Assembly (NCBI GenBank): GCA_946624335.1
Contig: CAMOSA010000049.1
Location: 1 to 14,245 of the forward strand
Source of the DNA: an uncultured Prevotellaceae bacterium
GTDB lineage: Bacteria; Bacteroidota; Bacteroidia; Bacteroidales; Bacteroidaceae
Length of the DNA: 14,245 nt
Direction: 5' to 3'
Below, piece after piece: positions 1 to 8,300 of the stretch. Position numbers and translations under genes: made by a program. Under the pieces are notes generated by a model that made no database searches, was not told where the DNA came from, and saw nothing but the letters and a program-made list of their open reading frames with translations. Numbering within the stretch: position 1 is the first letter of the stretch; each line of letters begins with the position of its first letter.

Positions 1-949
1 CGATGAATGCGCCGTAGTCGGCCATGACGACAACCTTGCCCTTGACGTGGTCGCCGACCTTGAGGTTGGCGTCGAGAGCGTCCCAGGGATGCGGCGTGAG
101 CTGCTTCAGGCCGAGGGCGATACGCTTCTTCTCCTCGTCGAAGTCGAGGATGACGACGTTGAGCTTCTGGTCGAGCTCCACGACCTCATGCGGATCGCTG
201 ACACGTCCCCAGCTGAGGTCGGTGATGTGTACGAGACCGTCTACGCCACCCAGGTCGATGAATACGCCGTAGGAGGTGATGTTCTTGACGGTACCCTCGA
301 GCACCTGACCCTTCTCGAGCTTGGAGATGATCTCCTTCTTCTGTGCTTCGAGCTCTGCCTCGATGAGTGCCTTGTGGCTGACGACGACGTTGCGGTAGTC
401 CTGGTTGATCTTGACAATCTTGAACTCCATGGTCTTACCGACGAAGACGTCGTAGTCGCGGATGGGCTTGACGTCGATCTGGCTGCCGGGCAGGAATGCC
501 TCGATGCCGAAGACGTCTACGATCATACCGCCCTTCGTGCGGCACTTGACGAAGCCCTTGACGATTTCCTCGTTCTCGAGAGCGGCGTTGACGCGTTCCC
601 ACGACTTCGTGGCGCGTGCCTTCTTGTGAGAGAGGATGAGTTGACCTTTCTTGTCTTCCTGATTTTCGATGTAGACCTCCACGGTGTCGCCCACTTTGAG
701 GTCGGGGTTGTAACGGAACTCGTTGGCCGAGATGATACCGTCACTCTTGTAGCCGATGTTGACGACTACCTCGCGCTTGTTGATCGAGATGACTGTGCCG
801 TCCACGACGTCGTGGTCACCGACGTTGTTGAGACTCTTTTCGTAGGCAGCAGCCTGATCTTCGCGACTTTGCTCTGTCTGAGCTTTGCCCTGTTCGTAGC
901 CTTCCCAATCGAAGTCTTCGAGGGGCTGAATGTTTGTTAAGTTTGACAT
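1..949 (-). CDS. rpsA: 30S ribosomal protein S1, 5' part (runs off left edge)
   Basis: This is ribosomal protein S1, which binds mRNA on the 30S subunit and helps load it for initiation. In Bacteroidetes S1 matters all the more because Shine-Dalgarno pairing is weak. The ATG is at 949-947 and 316 complete codons are visible; the C-terminal part lies outside the window. The N-terminus (MSNLTNIQPLEDFDWEGYE) is the usual Bacteroidetes form. OB-fold S1 repeats can be seen at about residues 46-112, 126-195 and 213-283, and a fourth starts near 298. The third is the most canonical (SYGVFIDLGGVDGLVHITDLSW, residues 226-247, in part). No Shine-Dalgarno precedes the start; the leader is AT-rich. It has its own -7 promoter element about 70 bp upstream and is separated from the next upstream gene by a terminator. 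The 297-codon plus-strand open frame over the same DNA is its antisense shadow. Confidence 0.97.
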   Translation of the reverse strand, partial: MSNLTNIQPLEDFDWEGYEQGKAQTEQSREDQAAAYEKSLNNVGDHDVVDGTVISINKREVVVNIGYKSDGIISANEFRYNPDLKVGDTVEVYIENQEDKKGQLILSHKKARATKSWERVNAALENEEIVKGFVKCRTKGGMIVDVFGIEAFLPGSQIDVKPIRDYDVFVGKTMEFKIVKINQDYRNVVVSHKALIEAELEAQKKEIISKLEKGQVLEGTVKNITSYGVFIDLGGVDGLVHITDLSWGRVSDPHEVVELDQKLNVVILDFDEEKKRIALGLKQLTPHPWDALDANLKVGDHVKGKVVVMADYGAFI

Positions 950-1015
950 AGGGTTAATTAATAAAAAAGTTGTTGTTTTGATAGGGTTAGACTTTATGTT
1001 GTTTGAAAGTCGGGC

Positions 1016-1024
1016 GCAAAGGTA
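1016..1024 (-). promoter_or_regulatory. Bacteroidetes-type -7 element (TACCTTTGC) for rpsA
   Basis: Read on the minus strand this is TACCTTTGC, an exact match to the TAnnTTTG -7 consensus of the primary sigma factor of Bacteroidetes. It lies about 67-75 bp upstream of the rpsA ATG. I see no TTG at the expected -33 distance, so only the -7 half is supported. The same nine bases recur upstream of the Nif3 gene and the threonine aldolase gene. Confidence 0.7.
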
Positions 1025-1150
1025 CGATTTTTAAGCGAATTATGAGCTATGAATGATGAAAAATTTCTTTCTCTGCCACCTTTTTTTATGTTTTTCGGCT
1101 CGAAAAGCTCAGTAAGCGTTGTCTTTGTCCTCGCTTAAGTGGCTGTTAAG

Positions 1151-1182
1151 ACGAAAAATGGCCGCAGCGTTGTGCGGCCATT
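1151..1182 (-). terminator. Rho-independent terminator after the zinc-ribbon gene
   Basis: A perfect 10-bp stem (1157-1166 pairing with 1173-1182, AATGGCCGCA/TGCGGCCATT) encloses a 6-nt loop. On the minus strand it is followed by TTTTT (the last stem T's run on into CATTTTTCGT). It starts about 20 bp after the stop of the zinc-ribbon gene, so it should end that transcript and insulate rpsA. Confidence 0.85.
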
Positions 1183-1202
1183 CTGTTGTCTCTCGTTTAG
1201 GA

Positions 1203-2036
1203 TTATGCGTTCTCGTCGTCCTTCTTCTCGGCGGTCTTGCGGCGACGGCGCTTGGGCTTTTCCTCGACGGGCTTGTTGAGTTGTACGCCAGCCAGTTCGG
1301 GGTCGATCATGATGCGACCACAGTACTCGCATACGATGATTTTCTTGCGCATACGGATGTCCAGCTGCCGCTGAGGCGGTATCTTGTTGAAGCATCCTCC
1401 ACAGGCGTCACGCTGTACGTAGACGATACCGAGTCCGTTGCGTGAGTTCTTACGGATACGCTTGAAGGAGGAGAGCAGGCGTGGCTCGATGGTGAGCTCG
1501 AGGTTCTTGGAACGTTCGCGCAGCTTCTCCTCTTCGGCACGCGTCTCTGAGATGATCTCGTCGAGCTCACTCTTCTTCACGTCGAGGTCGTCGCGGCGCT
1601 CGGTGACGTTGTCCGAGCAGCGGCGTATCTCTTCCTGCTTGCCTTCGAGGGCGTTCTGTGCCTCACGTATTTTCTTTTCGTTGAGCTGGTTGTCGAGCTG
1701 CAGGTATTCGATTTCCTTCGTCAGGTTCTCGTATTCGCGGTTGTTGCGTACGTTGTCGAGCTGCTGGGTGTAGCGCTCGATGTTGGCGAGGTTGTCCTGG
1801 ATGGCGACGCGGCGGTGCGAAACCTCCTCCTGGAGTCCTGCCATGTCAGCCTGAATGCGGTCGATGCGGGTGGTGAGGCCTTCGATCTCGTCTTCGAGGT
1901 CTTGCACTTCGAGTGGCAGCTCTCCGCGCAGGGTCTTGATCTTGTCGATCTCGGAGAGCATGGTTTGCAGTTGATAGAGGTTCTTCAGCTTCTCTTCGAT
2001 GCTGAGGTCCTGGGGGTCTTTCTTTTCTCTTGCCAT
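1203..2036 (-). CDS. Coiled-coil protein with C-terminal C4 zinc ribbon (COG1579 type)
   Basis: This is a 277-residue protein of the COG1579 / zf-RING_7 type, whose members (for example Chlamydia CT398 and Helicobacter HP0958) are long helical hairpins ending in a zinc ribbon. The precise role in Bacteroidetes is unknown; nucleic-acid or protein scaffolding is proposed for relatives. Residues about 10-185 are heptad-rich and highly charged, and are predicted to be coiled coil. Residues 205-250 carry the ribbon with C212, C215, C236 and C239 in two CxxC knuckles (ACGGC and CEYCG), so all four ligands are intact. The tail from about 257 is lysine/arginine-rich (PKRRRRK) and then acidic. The ATG at 2036 is the first plausible start. 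It lies 95 bp downstream of the Nif3-family gene in the same direction. This pairing is common in the order and supports one transcription unit ending at the 1151-1182 terminator. Confidence 0.9.
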   Translation of the reverse strand: MAREKKDPQDLSIEEKLKNLYQLQTMLSEIDKIKTLRGELPLEVQDLEDEIEGLTTRIDRIQADMAGLQEEVSHRRVAIQDNLANIERYTQQLDNVRNNREYENLTKEIEYLQLDNQLNEKKIREAQNALEGKQEEIRRCSDNVTERRDDLDVKKSELDEIISETRAEEEKLRERSKNLELTIEPRLLSSFKRIRKNSRNGLGIVYVQRDACGGCFNKIPPQRQLDIRMRKKIIVCEYCGRIMIDPELAGVQLNKPVEEKPKRRRRKTAEKKDDENA

Positions 2037-2078
2037 ATTTATAAGATGAAATGTTGAAACGTTCTTTGCAAAGCGATG

Positions 2079-2091
2079 CGAGCAAAGCTCG
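2079..2091 (-). other. Small hairpin in the Nif3 / zinc-ribbon gap
   Basis: CGAGC-TTT-GCTCG forms a 5-bp stem with a 3-nt loop on the minus strand, within the 95-bp gap between the two genes. There is no T-run after it, so it is not a terminator. It could be a processing or stability element, or chance. Confidence 0.3.
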
Positions 2092-2131
2092 GGCGGAAAG
2101 GATGTGATGTCGGGTCTGTTGGTTGGCCTGT

Positions 2132-2929
2132 TTATAGGATATGAATGGGATTGGTGCAGACGTCGGTGTCGTAGAGAGGCAGTTGCGGCGCAGCTTCCTC
2201 GATGATCTTACGGAATATCTCGCGGGTGTACTGTTCGCTCTCGTAGTGCCCGAGCACAGCTATCTGTATCTGTTGCTCGTGCCCGAACCATGTGTGGTAG
2301 TGCATCTCGCCGGTGATGAAGGCATCGGCATCGGCGCTGATGGCGTCGTCGAGCATGAAGTCGCCCGCACCGCCGCAGATGACGACACTCTGTACGGGCC
2401 GCTCGAGCAGGGCGTTGTGCTGCAGCGCCTCGACGCCGAAGGCCTGCTTGACACGTTGCAGGAAGGCCAGGGAGTCCTCGGCTTGCGGGAGATAGCCGAC
2501 GACGGCGCTGCCGGCTCTCAGTGTACGCGTGCCGACCTCCACGTTCCTGGCTTTTAGGAAGTCGACGTCGATGAGTCCGAGTTTCTCGGCGATACGGTAG
2601 TTGACGCCGTCGAGCGCGTTGTCCAGATTGGTGTGTGCCGAGTAGATGCAGATGTCATTCTGCAAGGCCATCCTGATGCATCGCTGCACGAGGTCGGCGT
2701 CGCACACCTGCCTCAACGGGTGGAAGAGCAGCGGATGGTGGCTGACGACGAGGTTGCACCCCAGGTCGGCAGCTTCGGCCAGGACGTCCTCAGTCACGTC
2801 GAGACACAATAATGCCCCTGAAGCCTCCGCCTCTGTCAATCCACATTGCAAGCCAGCATTGTCGTAGCTTTCCTGCAAGGGCAGAGGCGCGAATCGTTCA
2901 AGGGCAGCGATGATTTCCTTGATTTTCAC
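2132..2929 (-). CDS. Nif3-like dinuclear metal center protein (YbgI family)
   Basis: This is a 265-residue Nif3/YbgI-family protein, often annotated 'GTP cyclohydrolase 1 type 2 homolog' or 'dinuclear metal center hexameric protein'. The family forms hexameric toroids with a two-metal site per subunit; the substrate is not established. The metal-ligand pattern is complete: H64 and H65 (in VVSHHPLLFH), D103 (in HTNLDNALDGVN), and H228 with E232 (in GHYESE). The length fits the short form without the PII/CutA-like insertion found in about 365-residue homologues. The start is GTG at 2929-2927, giving the family-typical MKIKEIIAALE; I found no in-frame ATG upstream. The gene is preceded by a good promoter and followed at 95 bp by the zinc-ribbon gene. 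Confidence 0.95.
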   Translation of the reverse strand: MKIKEIIAALERFAPLPLQESYDNAGLQCGLTEAEASGALLCLDVTEDVLAEAADLGCNLVVSHHPLLFHPLRQVCDADLVQRCIRMALQNDICIYSAHTNLDNALDGVNYRIAEKLGLIDVDFLKARNVEVGTRTLRAGSAVVGYLPQAEDSLAFLQRVKQAFGVEALQHNALLERPVQSVVICGGAGDFMLDDAISADADAFITGEMHYHTWFGHEQQIQIAVLGHYESEQYTREIFRKIIEEAAPQLPLYDTDVCTNPIHIL

Positions 2930-2972
2930 GTTGTCTTTGCTGAATAGCGGTGATTGGTTTCCGCTTTGCGCT

Positions 2973-3006
2973 GCAAAGGTACGCTTTTTTTTTCATACGT
3001 CAGCAA
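2973..3006 (-). promoter_or_regulatory. Promoter of the Nif3/zinc-ribbon unit
   Basis: The minus strand carries TACCTTTGC at 2981-2973 (TAnnTTTG consensus). A TTG lies at 3006-3004, with a 22-nt A-rich spacer between them, slightly longer than the usual 19-21. The -7 element lies about 44 bp upstream of the GTG start, so the leader is short. Confidence 0.7.
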
Positions 3007-3177
3007 TGATGTGGCATTTTTTTTGCTCATCCGTCATTTCGAGCGATAAAATGATGAGATAAAGAGGAAAAGCACGGTATTTTCCTGTCTCTGAATTGCC
3101 AAAAACCGTAGCTCAAACATGAACGGCAGTGTCCACAACCACGATTCTCCGGCTTGATGCCTTTGCATTGATGCAAC

Positions 3178-3419
3178 GTCAGCTGGGTGACAGGACAAAG
3201 TCAGCTGGGTGACAAAAGCAAGTTACCTTGGTGAGTGAGCAAAAAGGGTTGAGGGTTTAGGCAAAAAGGCTTAAGGGTTTCGGCGAAAAGGCTTAAGGGT
3301 TTCGGCGAAAAGGCTTAAGGGTTTGGACGAATAGTCATAGGGGTTTGGACGTATGGTCGTAGGGGCTTGAGCGAATAGACGTGTGACGTGATGCGACTAA
3401 AGGCGTCTGGGCGCTAAAG
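3178..3419. repeat. Tandem array with 22-bp period, about 11 degenerate units
   Basis: Units begin at 3178, 3200, 3222, 3244, 3266, 3288, 3310, 3332, 3354, 3376 and 3398, always 22 bp apart. Units 3266 and 3288 are identical (beginning aaggcttaagggtttcgg) and unit 3310 differs from them at two positions. Units 3178 and 3200 share their first 15 bases (gtcagctgggtgaca). Units toward 3398 decay gradually. A twelfth weak unit may start at 3156. There are no unique spacers and the whole unit repeats, so it is not a CRISPR. Tandem arrays of 22-23 bp are known inside BrickBuilt elements of Porphyromonas gingivalis; a relation here is only a suggestion. Confidence 0.9.
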
Positions 3420-3458
3420 GGGATACTGTTAAATAATGTGTATTTCGCAGCAGGCTAA

Positions 3459-3488
3459 TTGTCGGTTGGGAAAAAATGGTTATATTTG
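3459..3488 (+). promoter_or_regulatory. Bacteroidetes promoter (TTG-N19-TATATTTG)
   Basis: A TTG at 3459-3461 and TATATTTG at 3481-3488 are separated by exactly 19 bp, matching the -33/-7 consensus of the Bacteroidetes primary sigma factor in both parts. It sits 33 bp upstream of the ATG of the DUF308 gene and is probably the start of the membrane protein-pfkA-mfd transcript. It lies just after the 22-bp array, so the array may influence it. Confidence 0.8.
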
Positions 3489-3521
3489 CAACGTGATAGA
3501 TGACATTATTTGATATAGTAT

Positions 3522-4340
3522 ATGCTAACACGTTCTATTCTACGGGCGTTATGCGCGCTGCTCGTAGGCTTTTTGCTTGTGAGTAATCCTACGGACATGA
3601 CCGTGCTGCTGGTGCAGATCATCGGTGGCCTGTTTGCCTTGTCGGGCGTTTTGTCGATCGTCAGTTATTTCATCCGTCAGCAGTCTCAGCGTCGTGCAGA
3701 GCGCAAGGCCGCACGTAAGGCAGCCTTGGCTGCCGAGGGCAATGCCGCCGGTGGAGCCGGTGCCGTCGCTGCTGATGCCGACAATGCAGCTGCTGCCCCC
3801 GTGCGTCCCACGCCGCTGGCACCTCTGTTCCCCGTCGTCGGCGTTGGTTCATTGGCCTTCGGAGCCTTCCTGCTGTGCTTCCCCGTGCAGTTCGTCAGCT
3901 ATCTGATGTATGTCCTGGGCGGCTTGTTGGTGCTCATCGGCGTATGGCAGGTGGTGGCGCTGATCCGTTATCGCGACGTGGCGCCGATAGGTTGGACGTT
4001 GTTCGTGCTGCCCCTGCTGATTGTTGCCGCGGGTGTCGTCGTCATCTGTTTCCCGATGCAGACGGCCTCCGTGCCCTTCACGCTGCTCGGCATCGGTTAT
4101 ATCCTCTACGGCGTGGCGGAGTTCTTCTATGGCGTGCGGTTCTACCACTTCCGCCGTTTGGTCATGGCCGAGCAACAGCGTCTCGAAGAGATCGCGCAAG
4201 CCGAGGAGGCGCACGAGGCTGATGCCGTCGAGATTACCGAGGCAACCGCAGACGCCGGTGCTGACACCAGTGCCGACACCGAGGCCGGCAATCGCGTTGA
4301 CACCAGTGCCGACGCGCCCCTCAACTCCCCCGGTCTTTAA
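3522..4340 (+). CDS. DUF308/HdeD-like integral membrane protein
   Basis: This is a 272-residue inner-membrane protein resembling DUF308 (HdeD-like) proteins; no biochemical function is established for this branch. Six hydrophobic segments are visible at about 5-21, 27-51, 101-120, 123-148, 157-177 and 183-207, built as three hairpins with recurring GG.L...GV patterns and FP turns between helices (CFPVQ, CFPMQ). A 50-residue polar loop (52-100) starts basic (RRAERKAARKAA) and turns Ala/Gly-rich. The tail from 208 begins as a charged helix and ends in a low-complexity Asp/Ala/Thr stretch in which DTSAD occurs twice. The ATG at 3522 follows the promoter directly. The gene lies 33 bp before pfkA in the same direction with no terminator, so the two are likely co-transcribed. 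Confidence 0.85.
   Translation: MLTRSILRALCALLVGFLLVSNPTDMTVLLVQIIGGLFALSGVLSIVSYFIRQQSQRRAERKAARKAALAAEGNAAGGAGAVAADADNAAAAPVRPTPLAPLFPVVGVGSLAFGAFLLCFPVQFVSYLMYVLGGLLVLIGVWQVVALIRYRDVAPIGWTLFVLPLLIVAAGVVVICFPMQTASVPFTLLGIGYILYGVAEFFYGVRFYHFRRLVMAEQQRLEEIAQAEEAHEADAVEITEATADAGADTSADTEAGNRVDTSADAPLNSPGL
4262..4313 (+). repeat. 16-bp direct repeat inside the DUF308 gene tail
   Basis: The sequence tgacaccagtgccgac occurs at 4262-4277 and again at 4298-4313, 36 bp apart and in frame, producing the duplicated DTSAD peptide in the acidic C-terminal tail. This points to slippage or a small duplication in a region under little constraint. Confidence 0.8.
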
Positions 4341-4373
4341 CTCAACAATTCTTTAACTCCTCATATCATTCTT

Positions 4374-5351
4374 ATGGCAAAAATCAAGTGTATTGGCATA
4401 CTGACCAGCGGCGGCGATGCTCCGGGCATGAACGCTGCTATTCGTGCGGTGACGCGTGCCGGCATCGCCAACGGCTTCACCGTCAAAGGCATTTATCGCG
4501 GCTATGAAGGTCTCATCTCCGGCGAGGTCAAGGAATTCACGACGGAGAGCGTCTCCGGCATCATCGGTCGCGGAGGCACCATCCTGAAGACGGCTCGCTC
4601 CAAGGATTTTATGACCGAGGAGGGCCGTCGCCGTGCCCACGAGACGATGGTCGCCCACGGCATCGATGCCCTCGTCGTCATCGGCGGCAACGGCTCGCTG
4701 ACGGGCGCTCGGCTCTTTGCTTCAGAGTACGACGTGCCCTGCATCGGCCTCCCCGGCACCATCGACAATGACCTCAACGGCACCGACCTGACCATCGGCT
4801 ACGACACGTCGCTCAACACCATCATGGAGTGCGTCGACAAGATACGCGACACGGCCAACTCCCACGAGCGCATCTTCTTCGTCGAGGTCATGGGACGTGA
4901 TGCCGGCTTCCTGGCTCAGAACTCAGCCATCGCCGCCGGCGCTGAGGCCGCTATCATCCCCGAAGACAACACCGCCGTCGACCAGTTGGCGCAGTTCATC
5001 GGTCGCGGCATACGCAAGTCCAAGTCCTCGTCGATCGTCATCGTCTCCGAGAGTCCCAAGTGCGGTGCCATGTACTACGCAGAACGTGTGCGCAACGAAT
5101 ATCCGCAATACGATGTCCGCGTCAGTATCCTGGGACACCTGCAGCGCGGCGGTTCGCCATCGGCTCAGGACCGCATCCTTGCCTCGCGCCTCGGCGTAGG
5201 AGCCATCCATGCGCTGCTCGACGGCCAGCGCAACGTCATGTTGGGCATCAAGAACGACGAGGTCGTCTACGTGCCCTTCTCCAATGCCGTCAAGAGCGAC
5301 AAGCCCCTGAAGCGCGAGCTCATCGAGGCCCTCGAAATGCTGAGCCTCTGA
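4374..5351 (+). CDS. pfkA: 6-phosphofructokinase, ATP-dependent type
   Basis: This enzyme phosphorylates fructose 6-phosphate to fructose 1,6-bisphosphate, the committed cytosolic step of glycolysis. At 325 residues it has the length of the bacterial PfkA group. Visible motifs are the nucleotide loop TSGGDAPGMN (11-20), the RGGT region (67-69), PGTIDND (127-133) with the catalytic base D131, and MGRDAGF (173-179). GHLQRGGSPSAQDR (254-267) is the fructose-phosphate binding signature. G107 and G128 are at the positions where glycine marks ATP rather than pyrophosphate use. One oddity is GGNGS at 104-108: the family's usual Asp (E. coli D103, Mg-ATP contact) is Asn106 here. It starts with ATG 33 bp after the DUF308 gene and stops 2 bp before mfd. 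Confidence 0.97.
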   Translation: MAKIKCIGILTSGGDAPGMNAAIRAVTRAGIANGFTVKGIYRGYEGLISGEVKEFTTESVSGIIGRGGTILKTARSKDFMTEEGRRRAHETMVAHGIDALVVIGGNGSLTGARLFASEYDVPCIGLPGTIDNDLNGTDLTIGYDTSLNTIMECVDKIRDTANSHERIFFVEVMGRDAGFLAQNSAIAAGAEAAIIPEDNTAVDQLAQFIGRGIRKSKSSSIVIVSESPKCGAMYYAERVRNEYPQYDVRVSILGHLQRGGSPSAQDRILASRLGVGAIHALLDGQRNVMLGIKNDEVVYVPFSNAVKSDKPLKRELIEALEMLSL

Positions 5352-5353
5352 GG

Positions 5354-8300
5354 ATGGATATCAGCCAGCTACTGACGCTCTATGCCCGTCATCCACAGGT
5401 GAAAGCCCTGGCGCGACGACTGGCCGAAGACACCTCGCGTGACATTCGTGTGGGCGGCCTTCAGGCGAGTGCTGCACCTTTGGCTTTTGCCGCTTCGACA
5501 TGTGTGGGTGCCGATGCCCTGCCCCCTTTGCTGTTCATCCTCGACGATGCTGACGAGGCGGGCTATTTCTATCATGACCTGGTGCAGCTGATGGGGCAGC
5601 AGGACGTGCTCTTCTTCCCCTCATCGTTTCGGCGGGCTGTGAAGTACGGGCAGCGAGATGCCGCCAGCGAGATCTTGCGCACCGAGGTGCTGACACGAAT
5701 GACCAATCTCGCTGCACACAGGTCGAACCACGACGAAGACGCGTTGCCGGACAGCTCCGATGGCCCATCGGATGCATCCGACGTGCCTGAAGGATCCGGC
5801 GAGCAACCCCGGACGCGACCATCATCATTGTTCATCGTCAGCTATCCCGAGGCTGTGGCCGAGAAGGTCGTCTCGCGGCGGCTGCTGGACGAACGCACGC
5901 TGCAGCTGCGTGTCGGCGAACGTGTGGATATTCCCTTCGTCGAGCAGACGCTCCTGGACTTTGGCTTTCAGCGCACCGACTATGTCTACGAACCCGGCCA
6001 GTTTGCTGTGCGAGGCTCGCTGGTCGACGTCTTCTCGTTTTCCAACGAATATCCTTTCCGCATCGATTTCTTTGGCGACGAGGTGGATTCCATACGCACC
6101 TTCGAGGTCGAGAGCCAGCTTAGCCGAGGGCGGCAGGAACTCATCACGCTGGTGCCGGAGCTGGGGCGCGAGCAGCGTGATATGATGCCACTCTCCGAGT
6201 TCCTGCCAGAGCAGACGATTCTGGTGGCCAAACGCTTGACCTACGTTACGGAACGTATCGGACAGATCTGGCAGGAGGGCTTCTCCCAGCAGGCGTTGCT
6301 CGAGGAAGCCGCCACCAGCGAGCGCGAGGAGGCCGAGCAGCGGCAACGCTTGCGCAAGGATATGCTGCTGATCGATGCTCCCGACTTCGAGCGCTGTTTC
6401 GCCGGCTTCCGCCATGTCGAGATCAGCGCGTCGTCACCCGCTCAGGCCGACTCGACACCGAAGGCTACCAAGGGCCGACGAGGGGTGACCATAGCCTTTG
6501 ACACTTCGGCGCAGCCGATTTTCCACAAGAACTTCGACCTCGTCACCACCACCTGCCAGGATTATCTCCTTCGGGGATATACCTTATATATATTAGCCGA
6601 CTCGGCTAAGCAGACCGATCGGTTGAAGGCCATCTTCGAGGCCGACGCGGCCAACCATATACCCTTCACGCCTGTCTCCAAGACCCTCCACGCAGGCTTT
6701 GCCGACAACACGCTTCACGTCTGCCTCTTCACCGACCATCAGATCTTCGACCGTTTCCACAAGTTCAACCTACGCAGCGAACGGGCACGCTCCGGCAAGG
6801 TGGCGCTCTCGCTGAAAGAGCTGCGTGAGTTCGAGGTCGGCGACTACGTCGTGCACGTCGATCATGGTATCGGACGCTTCGGCGGACTCATTCTCGTGCC
6901 GCAGCAAGACGGCCACATGCAGGAGATGATCAAGATCACCTACGACCACGGCGATGTCGTGTACGTCTCCATACATGCTCTGCATAAGGTGTCGAAGTAC
7001 AAAGGCAAGGAGGGTGAACCGCCACGCATCAGCCGCTTGGGCACTGGGGCTTGGGAGCGCATGAAGGAGCGTACCAAGTCGAAGATCAAGGATATCGCTC
7101 GCGACCTCATTCGCCTCTACAGCCGACGTCGCGAGGAGAAGGGATTCAAGTTCTCGCCCGACACCTACCTCCAGCACGAGCTCGAAGCCAGCTTCCTCTA
7201 CGAAGACACGCCCGACCAGCTCAAGGCCACCAATGATGTCAAAGCCGATATGGAGCGTGCACGCCCCATGGACCGTCTCGTCTGCGGCGATGTGGGCTTC
7301 GGCAAGACCGAGGTGGCCGTGCGTGCCGCCTTCAAGGCTGCTGTCGACGGCAAGCAGGTGGCCGTGATGGTGCCCACGACGGTGCTGGCCTATCAGCATT
7401 ACCACACCTTCTCCGACCGCTTGCATGATCTGCCCGTGCGAGTCGACTATCTCACCCGTGCCCGGACGGCCAAGCAGACCAAGGAGCTTCTTGCCGACCT
7501 CGAGGCCGGCAAGATAGACATCCTCGTCGGCACGCATAAGCTCATCGGCAAGAACGTGAAGTTCAAGGACCTCGGGCTGCTCATCATCGACGAAGAGCAG
7601 AAGTTCGGCGTTGCCACCAAGGAGCGCCTGCGACAGATGAAGGTCAATGTCGACACGCTGACACTCACCGCAACGCCCATACCCCGCACGTTGCAGTTCT
7701 CCCTCATGGGAGCCCGTGACCTCAGCGTCATTCAGACACCCCCGCCCAACCGCTATCCCATACAGACCGAGGTGCACACCTTCTCGCCCGAGGTCATCGC
7801 AGAGGCCATCGGCTTCGAGATGAGCCGCAACGGACAGGTGTTCATCGTCAACAATCGCATCTCCGGGCTGCCCGAGCTGGAGCAGATCGTACATAAGTAC
7901 GTGCCCGATGCACGTGTCGCCGTGGGGCATGGGCAGATGCCGCCCGACCAGCTGGAGAACATTATGATGTCCTTCGCCGCCTACGACTACGATGTGCTCA
8001 TCTCGACCACCATCATCGAGAGCGGGCTGGACATCCCCAACGCCAACACCATCATCATCTGCGGAGCCCACAACTTCGGACTCTCGGACCTCCATCAGAT
8101 GCGAGGCCGTGTGGGACGCAGCAACAAGAAAGCCTTCTGCTACCTTCTGGCACCGCCCCTGGCCGCCCTGCCACAGGAGTCGCGACGCCGTCTGCAGGCC
8201 ATCGAGAACTTCTCCGACCTGGGCTCCGGCATCAACATCGCCATGCAGGATCTCGACATCCGTGGCGCCGGCAACCTCCTGGGCGCCGAACAGAGCGGAT

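Larger units (their letters stand above)
2930..3521. other. Gene-free divergent intergenic region
   Basis: About 590 bp separate the minus-strand Nif3 gene from the plus-strand membrane-protein gene. From left to right it holds the Nif3 promoter, an AT-rich stretch (2982-3120) with one imperfect bulged hairpin (CTCA/TGAG and TCATTT/AAATGA, 3026-3057), about 50 bp without recognisable content, the 22-bp tandem array (3178-3419), and the plus-strand promoter at 3459-3488. No convincing ORF or RNA gene was seen. The array's period is not a multiple of three, and no frame is kept open by it. Confidence 0.8.

Noticed and set aside
47..940. 297-codon plus-strand open frame
   Set aside because: It lies fully antisense to rpsA, its product is an Asp/Val/Leu-rich string with no recognisable domain, and the minus-strand reading is unmistakable ribosomal protein S1.
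3178..3419. CRISPR array
   Set aside because: The repeats are 22 bp head to tail without spacers, and they degenerate along their whole length. No cas-like gene is nearby.
5060..5353. N-terminal extension of the mfd frame into pfkA
   Set aside because: The extra 98 codons are an out-of-frame reading of conserved pfkA sequence with Arg/Pro-rich composition. Mfd homology starts at the ATG at 5354.
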